The notes beneath the pieces were generated by a model. The model saw only the letters and a list, made by a program, of their open reading frames with translations. It searched no databases and was not told the DNA's origin. A program made the position numbers and the translations under genes. A stretch of 64,000 bases of DNA from positions 695,501 through 759,500 of the forward strand of contig NZ_CP116304.1 of assembly GCF_028010285.1 (NCBI RefSeq), given 5' to 3'. Of the stretch, positions 26,802 through 36,313 are shown in pieces. The DNA is from Pseudomonas sp. Q1-7. Lineage in GTDB: Bacteria; Pseudomonadota; Gammaproteobacteria; Pseudomonadales; Pseudomonadaceae. Numbering within the stretch: position 1 is the stretch's first letter; every line of letters starts with the position of its first letter.

Positions 26802-28212
26802 TCGTCTGCAGCTATACATTGACGGCGCCTGGGTGGTACCGCAGGGGCCGGGTCTGGCCGAGGTGCAGAATCCAGACACCGAGGAGGTCATTGGCCGCGT
26901 GCCGCTGGGCGGTGAAGCCGACGTGAACCGCGCGGTAGATGCCGCTCGGCGAGCTTTCCCAGCCTGGTCGCGGACGCCTTCCAGTGTGCGTGCCGGCTAC
27001 ATCCGAGCCCTGGCCAATAAACTCAAGGCACACGCCGATGAGATGGCTGCACTGATCACCGCAGAGCTGGGCATGCCAGTTCAGTGGTGCCGTATGGTCC
27101 AAGTGGACGGGCCCATCCAGGGGTTGGAGAGTTACATTGACCAAGCCGCGCACATGGACAAGGTGCGTGAGGTGGGCAACTCGTTGGTGGTGAAGGAGCC
27201 GGTTGGTGTCTGCGCCTTCATCAACCCCTGGAATTACCCCCTGCATCAACTGATCGGTAAGCTCGCCCCGGCTTTGGCCGCCGGCTGTACAGTGGTGGTC
27301 AAGCCGAGTCAGGACACTCCGCTGCATGCTTTCTTACTGGCCGACATGATTCACGCCATCGGCCTGCCGGCAGGGGTTTTCAACTTGGTCAGTGGACCAG
27401 GCTCGAAAGTCGGCGAAGCCCTGGCGCGGCATCCTGAGGTGGACATGGTGTCCTTCACCGGCTCAACCGGCGCTGGCATCAAGGTGTCGGAAGCTGCAGC
27501 GCAGACGGTGAAGCGTGTGTGCTTGGAGCTGGGGGGCAAGTCGCCTTTCCTGATCACTGCGGATGCTGATCTGGACGCTGCCGTGCGCTTCGGTGTGCGG
27601 GACGTGATGATCAACTCCGGGCAGACCTGTACTGCGTTGACCCGCATGCTGCTGCCAGCCAGCCGCTATGCCGAAGCGCTGGAAATCGCGCGCGCTGAGG
27701 CTGAAGCACTGAAGCTGGGCGACCCGCTTAATGCAGAGAGTTTCCTCGGCCCAATGTGCTCAGCTGGCCAGCGCCGTACTGTCCTGGACTACATTCGGGT
27801 GGGCCAGGAAGAGGGCGCACGCATGATCTGCGGTGGTGCTGAACGACCATTCGGCCTCGATCGTGGCCACTACGTGCAGCCAACCCTTTTCGCCGACGTG
27901 AACAACCAGATGCGCATAGCCCGCGAGGAAATCTTCGGACCGGTGCTCTGCATGATCCCCTATGCCGATGAGGCCGAAGCGTTGCGCATTGCAAACGACT
28001 CGCCGTTCGGCTTGTCCAGTGCCGTCTGGGCTGGCGACCGGGAGCAGGGGCTGCATCTCGCTCGACAGATGCGTGCAGGCCAATGCTTCGTGAACGGCGG
28101 TGCCTTCAATTACCGGGCTCCTTTCGGCGGCTACAAGCAGTCCGGTAACGGTCGCGAGTGGGGTGAAGAAGGTCTGGCCGAGTTCGTGGAACACAAGGCC
28201 ATCCAGCTCTGA
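26794..28212 (+). CDS. Aldehyde dehydrogenase (probable 4-guanidinobutyraldehyde dehydrogenase)
   Basis: NAD(P)-dependent aldehyde dehydrogenase (472 aa). Catalytic Cys279 is in GQTCTALTR and Glu245 in LELGGKSPF; INPWNYP at 143-149 is the cofactor site. Overlap with aruH and the pathway logic suggest that it oxidises 4-guanidinobutyraldehyde, the AruI product, to 4-guanidinobutyrate. P. aeruginosa uses an unlinked aldehyde dehydrogenase (KauB) for this step. A strong terminator follows, so it closes the aru operon. The hydrolase that would turn 4-guanidinobutyrate into GABA plus urea is not in the window. Confidence 0.85.
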   Translation: MHDRLQLYIDGAWVVPQGPGLAEVQNPDTEEVIGRVPLGGEADVNRAVDAARRAFPAWSRTPSSVRAGYIRALANKLKAHADEMAALITAELGMPVQWCRMVQVDGPIQGLESYIDQAAHMDKVREVGNSLVVKEPVGVCAFINPWNYPLHQLIGKLAPALAAGCTVVVKPSQDTPLHAFLLADMIHAIGLPAGVFNLVSGPGSKVGEALARHPEVDMVSFTGSTGAGIKVSEAAAQTVKRVCLELGGKSPFLITADADLDAAVRFGVRDVMINSGQTCTALTRMLLPASRYAEALEIARAEAEALKLGDPLNAESFLGPMCSAGQRRTVLDYIRVGQEEGARMICGGAERPFGLDRGHYVQPTLFADVNNQMRIAREEIFGPVLCMIPYADEAEALRIANDSPFGLSSAVWAGDREQGLHLARQMRAGQCFVNGGAFNYRAPFGGYKQSGNGREWGEEGLAEFVEHKAIQL

Positions 28213-28359
28213 GACAACGGAAATGCTCTGCGCAATCGTTCGTGATTGCTGGGCGTATCCATTGGGGCAAGGGCTGCCCCATCTGAAAAGTGGAGTGCTT
28301 GGTTCATGTCGGGAACCGAGCGTTTGCCGGCACGGGTCACCCTCATGCCGGCTCTTTGG

Positions 28360-28403
28360 GGTTCGTCACGGCCCCCCGAAGGTCCGTGACGAACCTTTTT
28401 TTT
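28360..28403 (+). terminator. Strong terminator after the aru operon
   Basis: GGTTCGTCACGG (28360-28371) and CCGTGACGAACC (28384-28395) form a perfect 12 bp stem with a 12-base loop, followed by eight T. It separates the aru genes from the ABC operon. Confidence 0.95.
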
Positions 28404-28508
28404 GACCTCAATCAGCAGAAAACAGCCAGGCGATTACCTCTGCATTCAGCTTTGGCTATGAGACGCGTCGTCCCGCGAGAACAACCCCAACAAAAAGAGG
28501 CAACACAG

Positions 28509-29267
28509 ATGAAACGACTCACCCGTTTGGCACTGGTTTCCCTTGCATTCTGCGGCTTCGTCTCGAACGCCCAGGCTGAGACCCTGCGCATCGCCATGGA
28601 TGGGACCTACCCACCCTTCAACTATGTGGACTCGAACAACCAGTTGCACGGCTTCGACGTGGACATCTCCAACGCTCTGTGTGCGAAGTTGAAGGTCGAA
28701 TGCCAACTGGTAATCCAAGATTGGGACGGCATCATTCCCGCGCTGCTGGCCAAGAAATACGATGCCGTAGTTGCTTCCATGGCAATTACCGAGGAGCGTC
28801 AGAAGAAGGTAGCCTTCACCGACCACTACTACCGGACCCGTCTAGCCGTTGCGGTGGCCAAGGGTTCTGAGCTGAAGGACACCCGCCCCGAGAGCTTCAA
28901 GGGCCTGGTGGTCGGCGCCCAGTCGTCCACCACCCAGGGTATGTATGCCGAGGATGTGTTAGGTGCCGCCGGTGCTGAGGTGAAGCTCTACCCTAACCAG
29001 GATGAGGCACAGGCTGACCTGAATACCGGCCGCCTGGACGCCGTAGTCAACGACAAGTTCCCTCTGATCCACTGGCTGGCTAATGACGGCAAGGACTGCT
29101 GCTCCCTACTGGGCGACCTCCAGGGCTCCGACGACGACGTGGCCATCGCTGTGCGCCAGGATGACAACCTCCTGCGCGAGCGTCTGAACAAAGCCCTGGC
29201 GGAGATGGTCAAGGACGGCACCTACAAGCAGATCGCCAGCCGCTACTTCCCCTTCGACATCTACTGA
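28509..29267 (+). CDS. Basic amino acid ABC transporter, periplasmic binding protein
   Basis: Extracellular solute-binding protein family 3 (252 aa), of the ArgT/HisJ/AotJ kind. Signal peptide MKRLTRLALVSLAFCGFVSN with cleavage after AQA. The ligand pocket signature is MDGTYPPFNYVDSNNQLHGF then DVDISNALC, and the two-Cys pair in CAKLKVEC is typical of lysine/arginine/ornithine-binding proteins. A second adjacent Cys pair (DCCSLL) lies near the hinge. ATG 28509 was chosen for the signal peptide. It is the first gene of the ABC operon; the neighbouring aru genes support arginine as ligand. Confidence 0.88.
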   Translation: MKRLTRLALVSLAFCGFVSNAQAETLRIAMDGTYPPFNYVDSNNQLHGFDVDISNALCAKLKVECQLVIQDWDGIIPALLAKKYDAVVASMAITEERQKKVAFTDHYYRTRLAVAVAKGSELKDTRPESFKGLVVGAQSSTTQGMYAEDVLGAAGAEVKLYPNQDEAQADLNTGRLDAVVNDKFPLIHWLANDGKDCCSLLGDLQGSDDDVAIAVRQDDNLLRERLNKALAEMVKDGTYKQIASRYFPFDIY

Positions 29268-29328
29268 TCAAACGCCGCGTGCCCGGCTTCGGCCGGGCGC
29301 CTCGCGACCTCGATACGAGGCCTGAATT

Positions 29329-30048
29329 ATGTTCGAGCAGTTGGCTCTCCTTTCCCTGGGTGAAGGCGGCTGGGGCATGGCCCTGCTGGCCGGTGCCCTG
29401 GTCACTCTTTCCTTGGCGCTGGCTTGCGTTCCGCTGGGGCTTTCACTGGGGCTGATCGTCGCCCTCGGTGCGCGTTCGCCCAGCCGCTGGCGGCGCGCTC
29501 TGTCTTCGGCATTCGCCACGGTGTTCCGTGGACTGCCGGAGCTACTGACACTGTTGATCGTCTATTACGGCTGCCAGATTGGCCTGCAGAAACTGCTGGC
29601 CCATTTCGGTCATCACACTGAAGTCACCTTCAATGCCTTCCTCGCCGCCATGGTCGCCTTTAGCCTGGTGTTTGCCGCCTTTTCCAGCCAGGTCTGGCTA
29701 GGTGCCTTCAAGGTGGTGGGAAAGGGTCAGTACGAGGCAGCCAAGGTGCTGGGGCTTTCGCGTGTGACTACCTTTTTCAAAGTGATCCTGCCGCAGCTGA
29801 CCCGCATTGCCCTGCCTGGGCTTTCGAATAATTGGCTGAGCTTGCTCAAAGACACGTCTCTGGTGTCGACCATCTCTCTGGTGGACGTGATGCGCCAGAC
29901 CACGCTAGCGGTGGGCGCCACCAAGGAACCGATGCTGTTCTACGGCTGTGCCTGCCTGATCTACTTGTTCTTCTCCGCCCTTTCCGGTCGCGTCTTCAGC
30001 TACGCCGAGAAGCGCTTTAGCCTTGGCCACAGGAGTCAACGCGCATGA
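29329..30048 (+). CDS. Basic amino acid ABC transporter permease, HisQ type
   Basis: Inner-membrane permease (239 aa) with about five membrane segments. It has the His/Glu/Gln family EAA loop QYEAAKVLGLSRVTTFFKVIL, split as QYEAAKVLG and FFKVILPQ, at about 135-156, which docks with the ATPase. FRGLPELLTLLIVYYG is the conserved N-terminal signature. It pairs with the second permease, whose ATG overlaps its stop by four bases (ATGA). Confidence 0.9.
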   Translation: MFEQLALLSLGEGGWGMALLAGALVTLSLALACVPLGLSLGLIVALGARSPSRWRRALSSAFATVFRGLPELLTLLIVYYGCQIGLQKLLAHFGHHTEVTFNAFLAAMVAFSLVFAAFSSQVWLGAFKVVGKGQYEAAKVLGLSRVTTFFKVILPQLTRIALPGLSNNWLSLLKDTSLVSTISLVDVMRQTTLAVGATKEPMLFYGCACLIYLFFSALSGRVFSYAEKRFSLGHRSQRA

Positions 30049-30749
30049 GCGAATTCCTGCATTTCTTCGTCGATCCTGAACTGCTCGAGCGCTACGGCCC
30101 GGGTCTCCTCAACGGCCTTCTGGTGACCGCCCAACTCGTGGCAATTTCGTTCAGCCTGGGCCTGCTGTTGGGGCTGTTGCTGGCCCTAGCGCGCAACTCC
30201 GGCAGTCGCCTTCTGCGTGGCGTGAGCGGCGGCTACATCTACCTGCTCCGGGGAACGCCGCTGCTGGCCCAGTTGTTCCTGCTTTACTACGGTGTCGGCT
30301 CGTTCCGCGAGTTCTGGCAGGACGTGGGGCTCTGGTGGTTCTTTCGAGACGCCTGGTACTGCGCACTGCTGGCCTTCACTTTGAACTCCGCCGCCTACCA
30401 GGCCGAGATCTTCCGCGGCAGTCTGCTCGCCATCGCCCCCGGTCAGTACGAGGCTTGCTCGGCGCTCGGGCTATCCCGTGCCACCACCTTCTTAAAGGTG
30501 GTGCTGCCGCAATCGATGCTGGTGGCCATCCCGCCGCTGGGCAACGAGCTGATCCTGATGATCAAGGCCAGCGCTATTGCCTCCCTGGTGACCATCCACG
30601 ACTTAATGGGCGTGGCCAAGGCGGGCTTCTCCCGCACCTTCGACTTTCAGCTCTACTTCTGGGCCGCGGTCCTCTATCTGGTGCTGGTCGAACTGATTCG
30701 GCGCGGTCTGCTACGGGCCGAGGGGCGCCTGGGCCGCCACCTGCACTAG
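30045..30749 (+). CDS. Basic amino acid ABC transporter permease, HisM type
   Basis: Second permease (234 aa) of the polar amino-acid transporter. LRGTPLLAQLFLLYYG near the N-terminus and QYEACSALGLSRATTF at about 146-161 (EAA loop) are family signatures. It overlaps the first permease by ATGA. Forms a heterodimer with it. The ATPase gene is not next but follows a FAD-enzyme gene inserted in the operon. Confidence 0.9.
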   Translation: MSEFLHFFVDPELLERYGPGLLNGLLVTAQLVAISFSLGLLLGLLLALARNSGSRLLRGVSGGYIYLLRGTPLLAQLFLLYYGVGSFREFWQDVGLWWFFRDAWYCALLAFTLNSAAYQAEIFRGSLLAIAPGQYEACSALGLSRATTFLKVVLPQSMLVAIPPLGNELILMIKASAIASLVTIHDLMGVAKAGFSRTFDFQLYFWAAVLYLVLVELIRRGLLRAEGRLGRHLH

Positions 30750-30798
30750 TCATCACGAAAACGAAGCACCGTCAGGGTGCCAACCGAAGGACCCTTCC

Positions 30799-32040
30799 AT
30801 GGACTGCGACATCCTTGTCCTGGGCGCCGGCATCGTCGGCGTCTCCACCGCCCTGCACCTGCAGGCGCGTGGTCGTGACGTCTGCTTGATCGACCGCGCC
30901 GAGCCGGGCTCGGGCACCAGCCACGGCAATGCCGGCCTGATCGAGCGCGCCAGTGTGGTGCCTTATGCCTTCCCACGCAGCTTCACGGCGCTGCTGCGCT
31001 ATGGCCTAAACCGCCAGCCTGATGTGCGCTACAGCCCGGCGTACTTGCCGAAGATCGCTCCTTGGCTCGCGTCCTATTGGCACCACTCATCCGCGCACCG
31101 GCTGGAAGAGGCGTCCCGGGCCATGTTGCCGCTGGTAGAGCGCTGCGTGGCGGAGCATGACCAACTGGTGGCCGAGGCTGGGCTCGGCCATCTGATCCGC
31201 GCCCGGGGCTGGATGGACGTTTACCGCAGCCCCGAAGCCCTGGGCCAGGCGGCCAACGACGCTCGCGCCCTCGACCGTTTCGGCCTGCGCTTCGATGTGC
31301 TGGATGGGACCACTCTGCGCCAACTCGAACCACATCTTGGATCCGTCGCCGCCGGCGGCATCCACTGGCACGACCCGAAGACGGTGCTCGACCCCGGCGC
31401 GTTGGTGCGTGGTTACGCCGAGCTCTTCGTGCGTCGGGGGGGGCGCATCCTCAAGGGCGATGCCACTTCCTTGCGCCAGCAGGCCGGCGGCTGGCAGGTG
31501 CGTGCCGGCGACCGTGAGCTGCTGGCACGACAGACCGTGGTGGCGATGGGGCCGCAATCGGGTGATCTGTTCCGAGCCCTGGGCTATCGAATCCCGCTGG
31601 CGATCAAACGCGGCTACCACATGCACTACGCGCCGGCCGAAGGCGCTGAGCTGGGCCATTCCGTCTGTGATGCCCAAGGCGGCTACGTGTTGGCGCCCAT
31701 GGCGCGGGGCATTCGCCTGACCACCGGCATTGAGTTTGCCCACCCAGACGATCCGGCCAACGAGATCCAGCTGCGCCGCGCCGAGCGCCTGGCCCGCGAG
31801 CTGTTCCCTTTGGGCCAGCGCCGGGACGCTGAGCCCTGGCTGGGGCGCCGTCCCTGCCTGCCGGATATGCGCCCGGTGATAGGCCCGGCGCCGGATCACC
31901 CGGGCCTCTGGTTCAACTTCGGTCACGCCCACCACGGCTTGACCCTGGGCCCGGTCAGTGGCCGCCTGCTGGCGGAGATGATGACTGGCGCCCGCCCCTT
32001 TACCGACCCGACTCCCTATGGCGCCCAGCGATTCCGCTGA
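30799..32040 (+). CDS. FAD-dependent amino acid oxidoreductase, DadA-like
   Basis: DAO-family flavoenzyme (413 aa). The dinucleotide fold LGAGIVGVSTALHLQ (8-22) binds FAD, and the C-terminal part has FGHAHHGLTLGPVSGRLLAEM, split as FGHAHHGLTLG and GRLLAEMM, as in DadA-type D-amino-acid dehydrogenases. Such enzymes deaminate D-amino acids to 2-oxo acids and feed the respiratory chain. Placement between permease and ATPase genes of a basic amino-acid importer suggests D-arginine, D-lysine or an N-modified basic amino acid as substrate, analogous to DauA; this is inference. ACCGAAGGA precedes the ATG. Confidence 0.82.
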   Translation: MDCDILVLGAGIVGVSTALHLQARGRDVCLIDRAEPGSGTSHGNAGLIERASVVPYAFPRSFTALLRYGLNRQPDVRYSPAYLPKIAPWLASYWHHSSAHRLEEASRAMLPLVERCVAEHDQLVAEAGLGHLIRARGWMDVYRSPEALGQAANDARALDRFGLRFDVLDGTTLRQLEPHLGSVAAGGIHWHDPKTVLDPGALVRGYAELFVRRGGRILKGDATSLRQQAGGWQVRAGDRELLARQTVVAMGPQSGDLFRALGYRIPLAIKRGYHMHYAPAEGAELGHSVCDAQGGYVLAPMARGIRLTTGIEFAHPDDPANEIQLRRAERLARELFPLGQRRDAEPWLGRRPCLPDMRPVIGPAPDHPGLWFNFGHAHHGLTLGPVSGRLLAEMMTGARPFTDPTPYGAQRFR

Positions 32041-32088
32041 GCGCCCGGGCCCACCGACTTGCCGATACGCAGCAAAGAGGACAAGAAA

Positions 32089-32880
32089 ATGTTATCGAGC
32101 ATGAAAGCCACCCCCGCCCAACCGCCCCACCTGACCGCCGCGCCACAGACGCCCGCGGTGGTGATTGAGGGCCTCGAGAAAAACTACGGTGACTTCACCG
32201 TGCTCAAGGGCATCGACCTAGTGGTCCGGCCGGGTGAGCGCATTGTCCTTTGCGGGCCCTCGGGCTCCGGCAAGTCCACCCTGATCCGCTGCATCAATCA
32301 GCTGGAGAGTGCCAGTGGCGGGCGTATTCTCGTCAACGGCTGCGACCTAATGGCCGAGCCCCGGCGCAGCGTCGACGTGCTGCGGGAGGTGGGCATGGTG
32401 TTCCAGCACTTCAACCTGTTCCCACACATGAGCGTCTTGGACAACTGCATCCTCGCGCCTATGTCGGTGCGCGGCCTCACGCGCGCCCAGGCGGAAGAGC
32501 GCGCCCGCGAGTACTTGCGCAAGGTCGGCATCGAGAACCACGCGCACAAGTACCCCAGTCAGCTTTCAGGCGGCCAACAGCAACGTGTGGCCATCGCCCG
32601 GGCACTGTGTATGGAGCCGAAGATCATGCTGTTCGACGAGCCCACCTCGGCACTGGACCCGGAAATGGTCGGCGAAGTGCTGGACGTGATGGTGAAGCTG
32701 GCGGGTAGTGGCATGACTATGCTCTGCGTGACTCATGAAATGGGTTTTGCCCGTCAGGTGGCCGAGCGGGTGTTGTTCCTGGAAGGTGGGCGCATCGTTG
32801 AGGACAGTCCGCCGGAAACCTTCTTCAGCGCGCCGAAAAGCGAGCGGGCGAAGGCTTTCCTTGCACAGATCCTGCACTGA
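32089..32880 (+). CDS. Basic amino acid ABC transporter ATP-binding protein
   Basis: ABC ATPase (263 aa) of the polar amino-acid uptake family. Walker [10 protein letters not shown] at 56-64, Q-loop QHFNLFPH, signature [15 protein letters not shown] at 159-173, Walker B IMLFDEP at 179-185, H-loop in [13 protein letters not shown] 32089 is preceded by AGAGGA; an upstream in-frame TTG (32059) is not needed. It completes the transporter with 28509, 29329 and 30045. Confidence 0.92.
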   Translation: MLSSMKATPAQPPHLTAAPQTPAVVIEGLEKNYGDFTVLKGIDLVVRPGERIVLCGPSGSGKSTLIRCINQLESASGGRILVNGCDLMAEPRRSVDVLREVGMVFQHFNLFPHMSVLDNCILAPMSVRGLTRAQAEERAREYLRKVGIENHAHKYPSQLSGGQQQRVAIARALCMEPKIMLFDEPTSALDPEMVGEVLDVMVKLAGSGMTMLCVTHEMGFARQVAERVLFLEGGRIVEDSPPETFFSAPKSERAKAFLAQILH

Positions 32881-32926
32881 TCGGCATAACAGTGGCTGTT
32901 GGATGACTGTGCTGTGGCATTCGCAG

Positions 32927-32949
32927 AGGGGCGCGTAGCGTCCCCTTTT
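32927..32949 (+). terminator. Probable terminator of the ABC operon
   Basis: AGGGGCGC...GCGTCCCCT with a one-base bulge, followed by TTTT, 47 bp after the ATPase stop. Confidence 0.5.
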
Positions 32950-33515
32950 GACACGTCCGGCCGAGCTTGACAGCTCGGTTAATACGTATGGCTCACGATA
33001 GTCCTGGGACGTGCTGCTACCTGCTTGATTGGCTGCATTCAGGTTGGTAGCTCTGGCCAGCACTTCAACTCGTGGCTCTCAGCTACGGAAAGCTTCAAGG
33101 GCGGCGCGGCGAGCGATAGCCAGCCATGGCGGTGTTGAGGGGGCGACGGGCTTGGGCCTCAGAAAGAAAAGCCAGCCCCTTTCGCCGGGGCTGGCCGAGA
33201 CCTAGTTACAACAACCAGTATGGGGGCCTGGGAGAGGATCGCTAGGGCAGCGGAAAGCAGTCTATGCCTAAAGATGCCATGCACGCATTGGCGTTCTCAG
33301 TAATGCGTCGTGCATAAGGCACCAGTTGTGGTGCTGCCAAGTTGACCAGGGGCGGGCATCAAACTTAGGAGTGGGCAGGGTATACCGTACCCACTCCTCA
33401 CAAAACGAAGCGCGCAGAAAATGGCTGCTCGGGCATTGCGCGCCGAGACGGCATCGCCAATTCGAGATAGGAGTAACTAGCCCTCTGGCCCCTCGAGAGT
33501 ACTGCACGTTCAGGC
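32950..33515. other. Intergenic stretch between operons
   Basis: 566 bp with no supported gene. Short open frames on both strands lack start signals and family motifs. One hairpin (33171-33195) is listed separately. Confidence 0.5.
33167..33195 (-). terminator. Probable leftward terminator
   Basis: GCCAGCCCC (33171-33179) and GGGGCTGGC (33187-33195) form a 9 bp stem. On the minus strand it is followed by TTTTCTTT. It would end the leftward transcript of the AA_synth gene, although 320 bp beyond its stop. Confidence 0.6.
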
Positions 33516-34100
33516 TTAAGCCTTCTCTGCAGCCATCTCTTCCATATCCTGGAAGCGATCACCGATACGTGGGTGGACACGTCCACCGTCGGCGGCACCG
33601 ATGGCAATTACGATTTCATCAGGCGCAGGTGCATCTGCAATCTGGAAGGTCGAAGTGATGAAGTGCGAGCGTTTGCCAGACTCCGACTTATGGATCATCG
33701 GTACCGACAGCAAAGCACCAGGGCCGACGCGTGTGTTGATGAAGCTGAGGAAAGCGGTGCCTTCCACTGCCTCTCGGAACACATTACCGAAGCGCAGCGT
33801 GTGGATCAGCGCCGAAGCGTGCTCAATCTCGCCGTTTACCCCGACCACTGCCGCCTTGCCATAAGCCTGCACTCGATCTGCAGGCATGTGGCTAATCAGC
33901 TGTTGAGTCATGATCTCGCCTAACCCGGGCGCCAACCGAAGGATCTGAGGACGCAGATCCTCTACAAAACCTTGACCTGCCCATGGGTTGCGAACGACAG
34001 CGGCCACCACGACTGAGGTGATAGGCCGCTCAGCATCCTTGCCGCCCTCGTTGTATGTCGTCTCGATAAATGTGGCGATTTTTCGAATGTCAGCCTTCAT
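33516..34100 (-). CDS. Amino-acid synthesis (AA_synth, DUF1185) family protein
   Basis: AA_synth/DUF1185-type protein (194 aa), a family of unclear reaction often found in amino-acid or amidohydrolase neighbourhoods. It shows KIATFIETTYNEGG at the N-terminus, AAVVRNPWAGQGFVEDLRP and VGPGALLSVPMIHK. ATG 34100 has GGAGG five bases upstream, so the ATG at 34112 is not used. It is divergent from the PucR regulator and so probably belongs to its regulon. In the ring-cleavage cluster it may act on an amide or lactone intermediate; that is a guess. Confidence 0.75.
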   Translation of the reverse strand: MKADIRKIATFIETTYNEGGKDAERPITSVVVAAVVRNPWAGQGFVEDLRPQILRLAPGLGEIMTQQLISHMPADRVQAYGKAAVVGVNGEIEHASALIHTLRFGNVFREAVEGTAFLSFINTRVGPGALLSVPMIHKSESGKRSHFITSTFQIADAPAPDEIVIAIGAADGGRVHPRIGDRFQDMEEMAAEKA

Positions 34101-34177
34101 TGAAGCCTCCAAGTGCTAGGGGGAAGTCGTTGTGTGCGTCCAGCAACTGGAGCAATGCTATCCACCGATGAATAGGA

Positions 34178-34211
34178 AATCTTCCGCCGGTTCGGCGGAA
34201 GATTCTTTTAT
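34178..34211 (+). promoter_or_regulatory. Perfect hairpin in the pucR leader
   Basis: AATCTTCCGCC (34178-34188) and GGCGGAAGATT (34194-34204) form an 11 bp stem with loop GGTTC, followed by CTTTTATTTTT. It sits 55 bp before the PucR start between divergent genes. It could be an operator for a dimeric regulator or an attenuator that terminates the pucR leader. Confidence 0.6.
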
Positions 34212-34259
34212 TTTTCCTATGTTTTCGGGTAGGTTTCGAAAGAGTCTTGGAGTAAATCG

Positions 34260-36074
34260 ATGCCTGATCAACAACAAAAAATCACGGCCCTGCGCCGCGT
34301 CGCGAGTCAAATCAGCTCAGACGAGGACCTAGAAGCTTTGCTGCAGGAGCTGACTAGGTCAGCCTGCCAGCAGGGTGGGTGGGATCTGGGCTCGGTGATG
34401 TGCATTGATCTGGCGCACGGCTATGGCCTTGTCTTGGCACGTTACGAGACCAGCATGTTGCCGCAGAAGGTCGAAGATCGATGGGAGCTGGCGACCAGTC
34501 CATCGCTGATCGCGCTGCAGAAGGGGGAGCCAGTCTATATTCGCGATGCTCTTGAGACATCGCAATTCCCCGGATACCGGCGTGACGCTCAGGCGAGAAA
34601 CTACCGCACTGTCCTCACACTACCCATGTCTAGCTGCGATGCTGAGGGGCGGCCGATGGTGCTGACTGTCATCTCGCGTACGGTGCGCGAGGTGAGCGAG
34701 GAAGACCAGACGTTCATGTCCGCTGTTGTTGATCTTGGCGCAATTGCTGTCGAGCGGGCACATCGTCGTCGTGCGCAGATGATGGCGAACGAGGAGCTCC
34801 AGCGGATACTTGGTTCGCAGCGTTCCTTGCTTCGCGATGTACTCGCAGGCGAATCACTAGAGGCCTTAACCTCGTCGCTTGGTGAACTACTAAACGGCCC
34901 AGTTCTAGTAGCCGATTTCTCGGCTAGCCATTTGCTTGGTTCTGGTTCTCCGGCGTCTGCAATTTACGATGACGTCAAATGGCAACGTTGGCTTTCCGGC
35001 AGTGGTGGGCGTGAGCTGGTGACTTTCGTGCGGGATGCGATACAGCTGCATCAAAAAACAGCGGTCATGCTGCCCATCGGGCCTGATACTAAAGTGGCTG
35101 CAACGATTGAACCGCTTACGGTCGATGAGGAGTTGGTTGGGGCCTTGCTGACTTTTGGCGAAGATCAACCATCAACTCTGCAGAAGCTTCTGCTGGAGAA
35201 TGCGTGTTTCGCTCTTAGCGTGCAGCTCATGCGGAGCGTGGTCCGTTACCGCTTCGAGACACGCACATTGACCGAGTTGTTTTTCGAGATTGTGGAGCGC
35301 CGCTTTCGTGATGAGGAGGATGTGCTCAGTCGAGCGCGTCGCTTAGGGTTGTCGATATCTGCACCCCTACGGATGATCGTGGTGGATTTTTCAGGCCATG
35401 TTGGCCAAAGCAGTAATTTAGCCCTTGAATCCCATAGAGCGGTCACCCAGCTTGCCAGGCAGCAGAGTGTCTCGATGCACGTAGTCACGGTAGGTAGTGG
35501 TTTTGTTTGCCTAGTGCCTCATGAACACGAACAAGAGGTTGTCGCAGAAGCTCGGCTAGCACGGCGCATTTCGGATGCATTAGGACGCTTGCTTGGCCAT
35601 GAGCCTATTGTTGTGCTCGGTGAAGTCTTCGAGGGAATAGAACCATTGGCTAGGGAGTGGGAGCGATGCTGGCGGATGATCCGCGTCGCGCGCAATTTTG
35701 GGCGAAGTGGCGTTCTGGAAATGCCTGACCTTGGTCCCTTGCCTGTCCTAATCGGTGCTGCGGACTCTGCGGATGTGCGTAGTTTCGTCACCGGAACAAT
35801 TGGCAAGTTGGTCGAATATGATCAGCGCAACGCCTCTCCCTATCTGGAGACGCTTGCGGCCTACCTGCGTTCAGGCTGCCGCAGTCAACATTGTGCCGAT
35901 GCCATGGGTTTGCATGTCACGACGCTGCGCTATCGGCTGTCACGTATCCAGGAACTGTTTGGCATTGAGGTGGAGTTACCCGAGCGTCGCTTCGCCCTCG
36001 AGCTGGCTATTCACCTTCATCAGCTGACCGGAAACCCCGTGAATCCTGATGCATCCTCCAAAAAGAGACCTTAA
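34260..36074 (+). CDS. PucR-family transcriptional regulator with GAF domain
   Basis: Large regulator (604 aa). The N-terminal GAF domain covers about 10-165. A central region around 350-480 resembles the degenerate GGDEF-like CdaR domain. The C-terminal PucR helix-turn-helix (about 545-600) reads CRSQHCADAMGLHVTTLRYR followed by LSRIQELFGIEV. PucR proteins are usually activators that bind a pathway substrate or intermediate through GAF. It lies between the divergent AA_synth gene and the oxidoreductase operon 480 bp downstream, so it is the probable specific regulator of this cluster. TTGGAG lies eight bases before ATG 34260. Confidence 0.85.
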   Translation: MPDQQQKITALRRVASQISSDEDLEALLQELTRSACQQGGWDLGSVMCIDLAHGYGLVLARYETSMLPQKVEDRWELATSPSLIALQKGEPVYIRDALETSQFPGYRRDAQARNYRTVLTLPMSSCDAEGRPMVLTVISRTVREVSEEDQTFMSAVVDLGAIAVERAHRRRAQMMANEELQRILGSQRSLLRDVLAGESLEALTSSLGELLNGPVLVADFSASHLLGSGSPASAIYDDVKWQRWLSGSGGRELVTFVRDAIQLHQKTAVMLPIGPDTKVAATIEPLTVDEELVGALLTFGEDQPSTLQKLLLENACFALSVQLMRSVVRYRFETRTLTELFFEIVERRFRDEEDVLSRARRLGLSISAPLRMIVVDFSGHVGQSSNLALESHRAVTQLARQQSVSMHVVTVGSGFVCLVPHEHEQEVVAEARLARRISDALGRLLGHEPIVVLGEVFEGIEPLAREWERCWRMIRVARNFGRSGVLEMPDLGPLPVLIGAADSADVRSFVTGTIGKLVEYDQRNASPYLETLAAYLRSGCRSQHCADAMGLHVTTLRYRLSRIQELFGIEVELPERRFALELAIHLHQLTGNPVNPDASSKKRP

Positions 36075-36313
36075 GGGGAGGGCAGGGAAGTCTCACTTCA
36101 ATGTCCACTCTGCTCGGAGTCAGGATCTATGGCCGAACCTCTCCTAGCTGAACCAGATGTGAGCCTAGCTTAGGCATTCCCCTATCAGCTCAGAGCTTGT
36201 CAACCATAGGGTTGGGCAACCTCGTCTCGCCGAGCGCTGTCGTTTTTCCGTGAGCCCGACCTAGAGCATTCGGAGCATCGAGAGTGCGATGAAGCCAAAT
36301 AGGAGGATTGGTC
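36075..36313. other. Leader region of the oxidoreductase operon, 5' part
   Basis: No protein frame is supported here. Together with the following small frame it makes an unusually long (483 bp) gap before the flavin reductase gene, and presumably holds promoter and regulator sites. I could not identify a convincing promoter. Confidence 0.4.
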
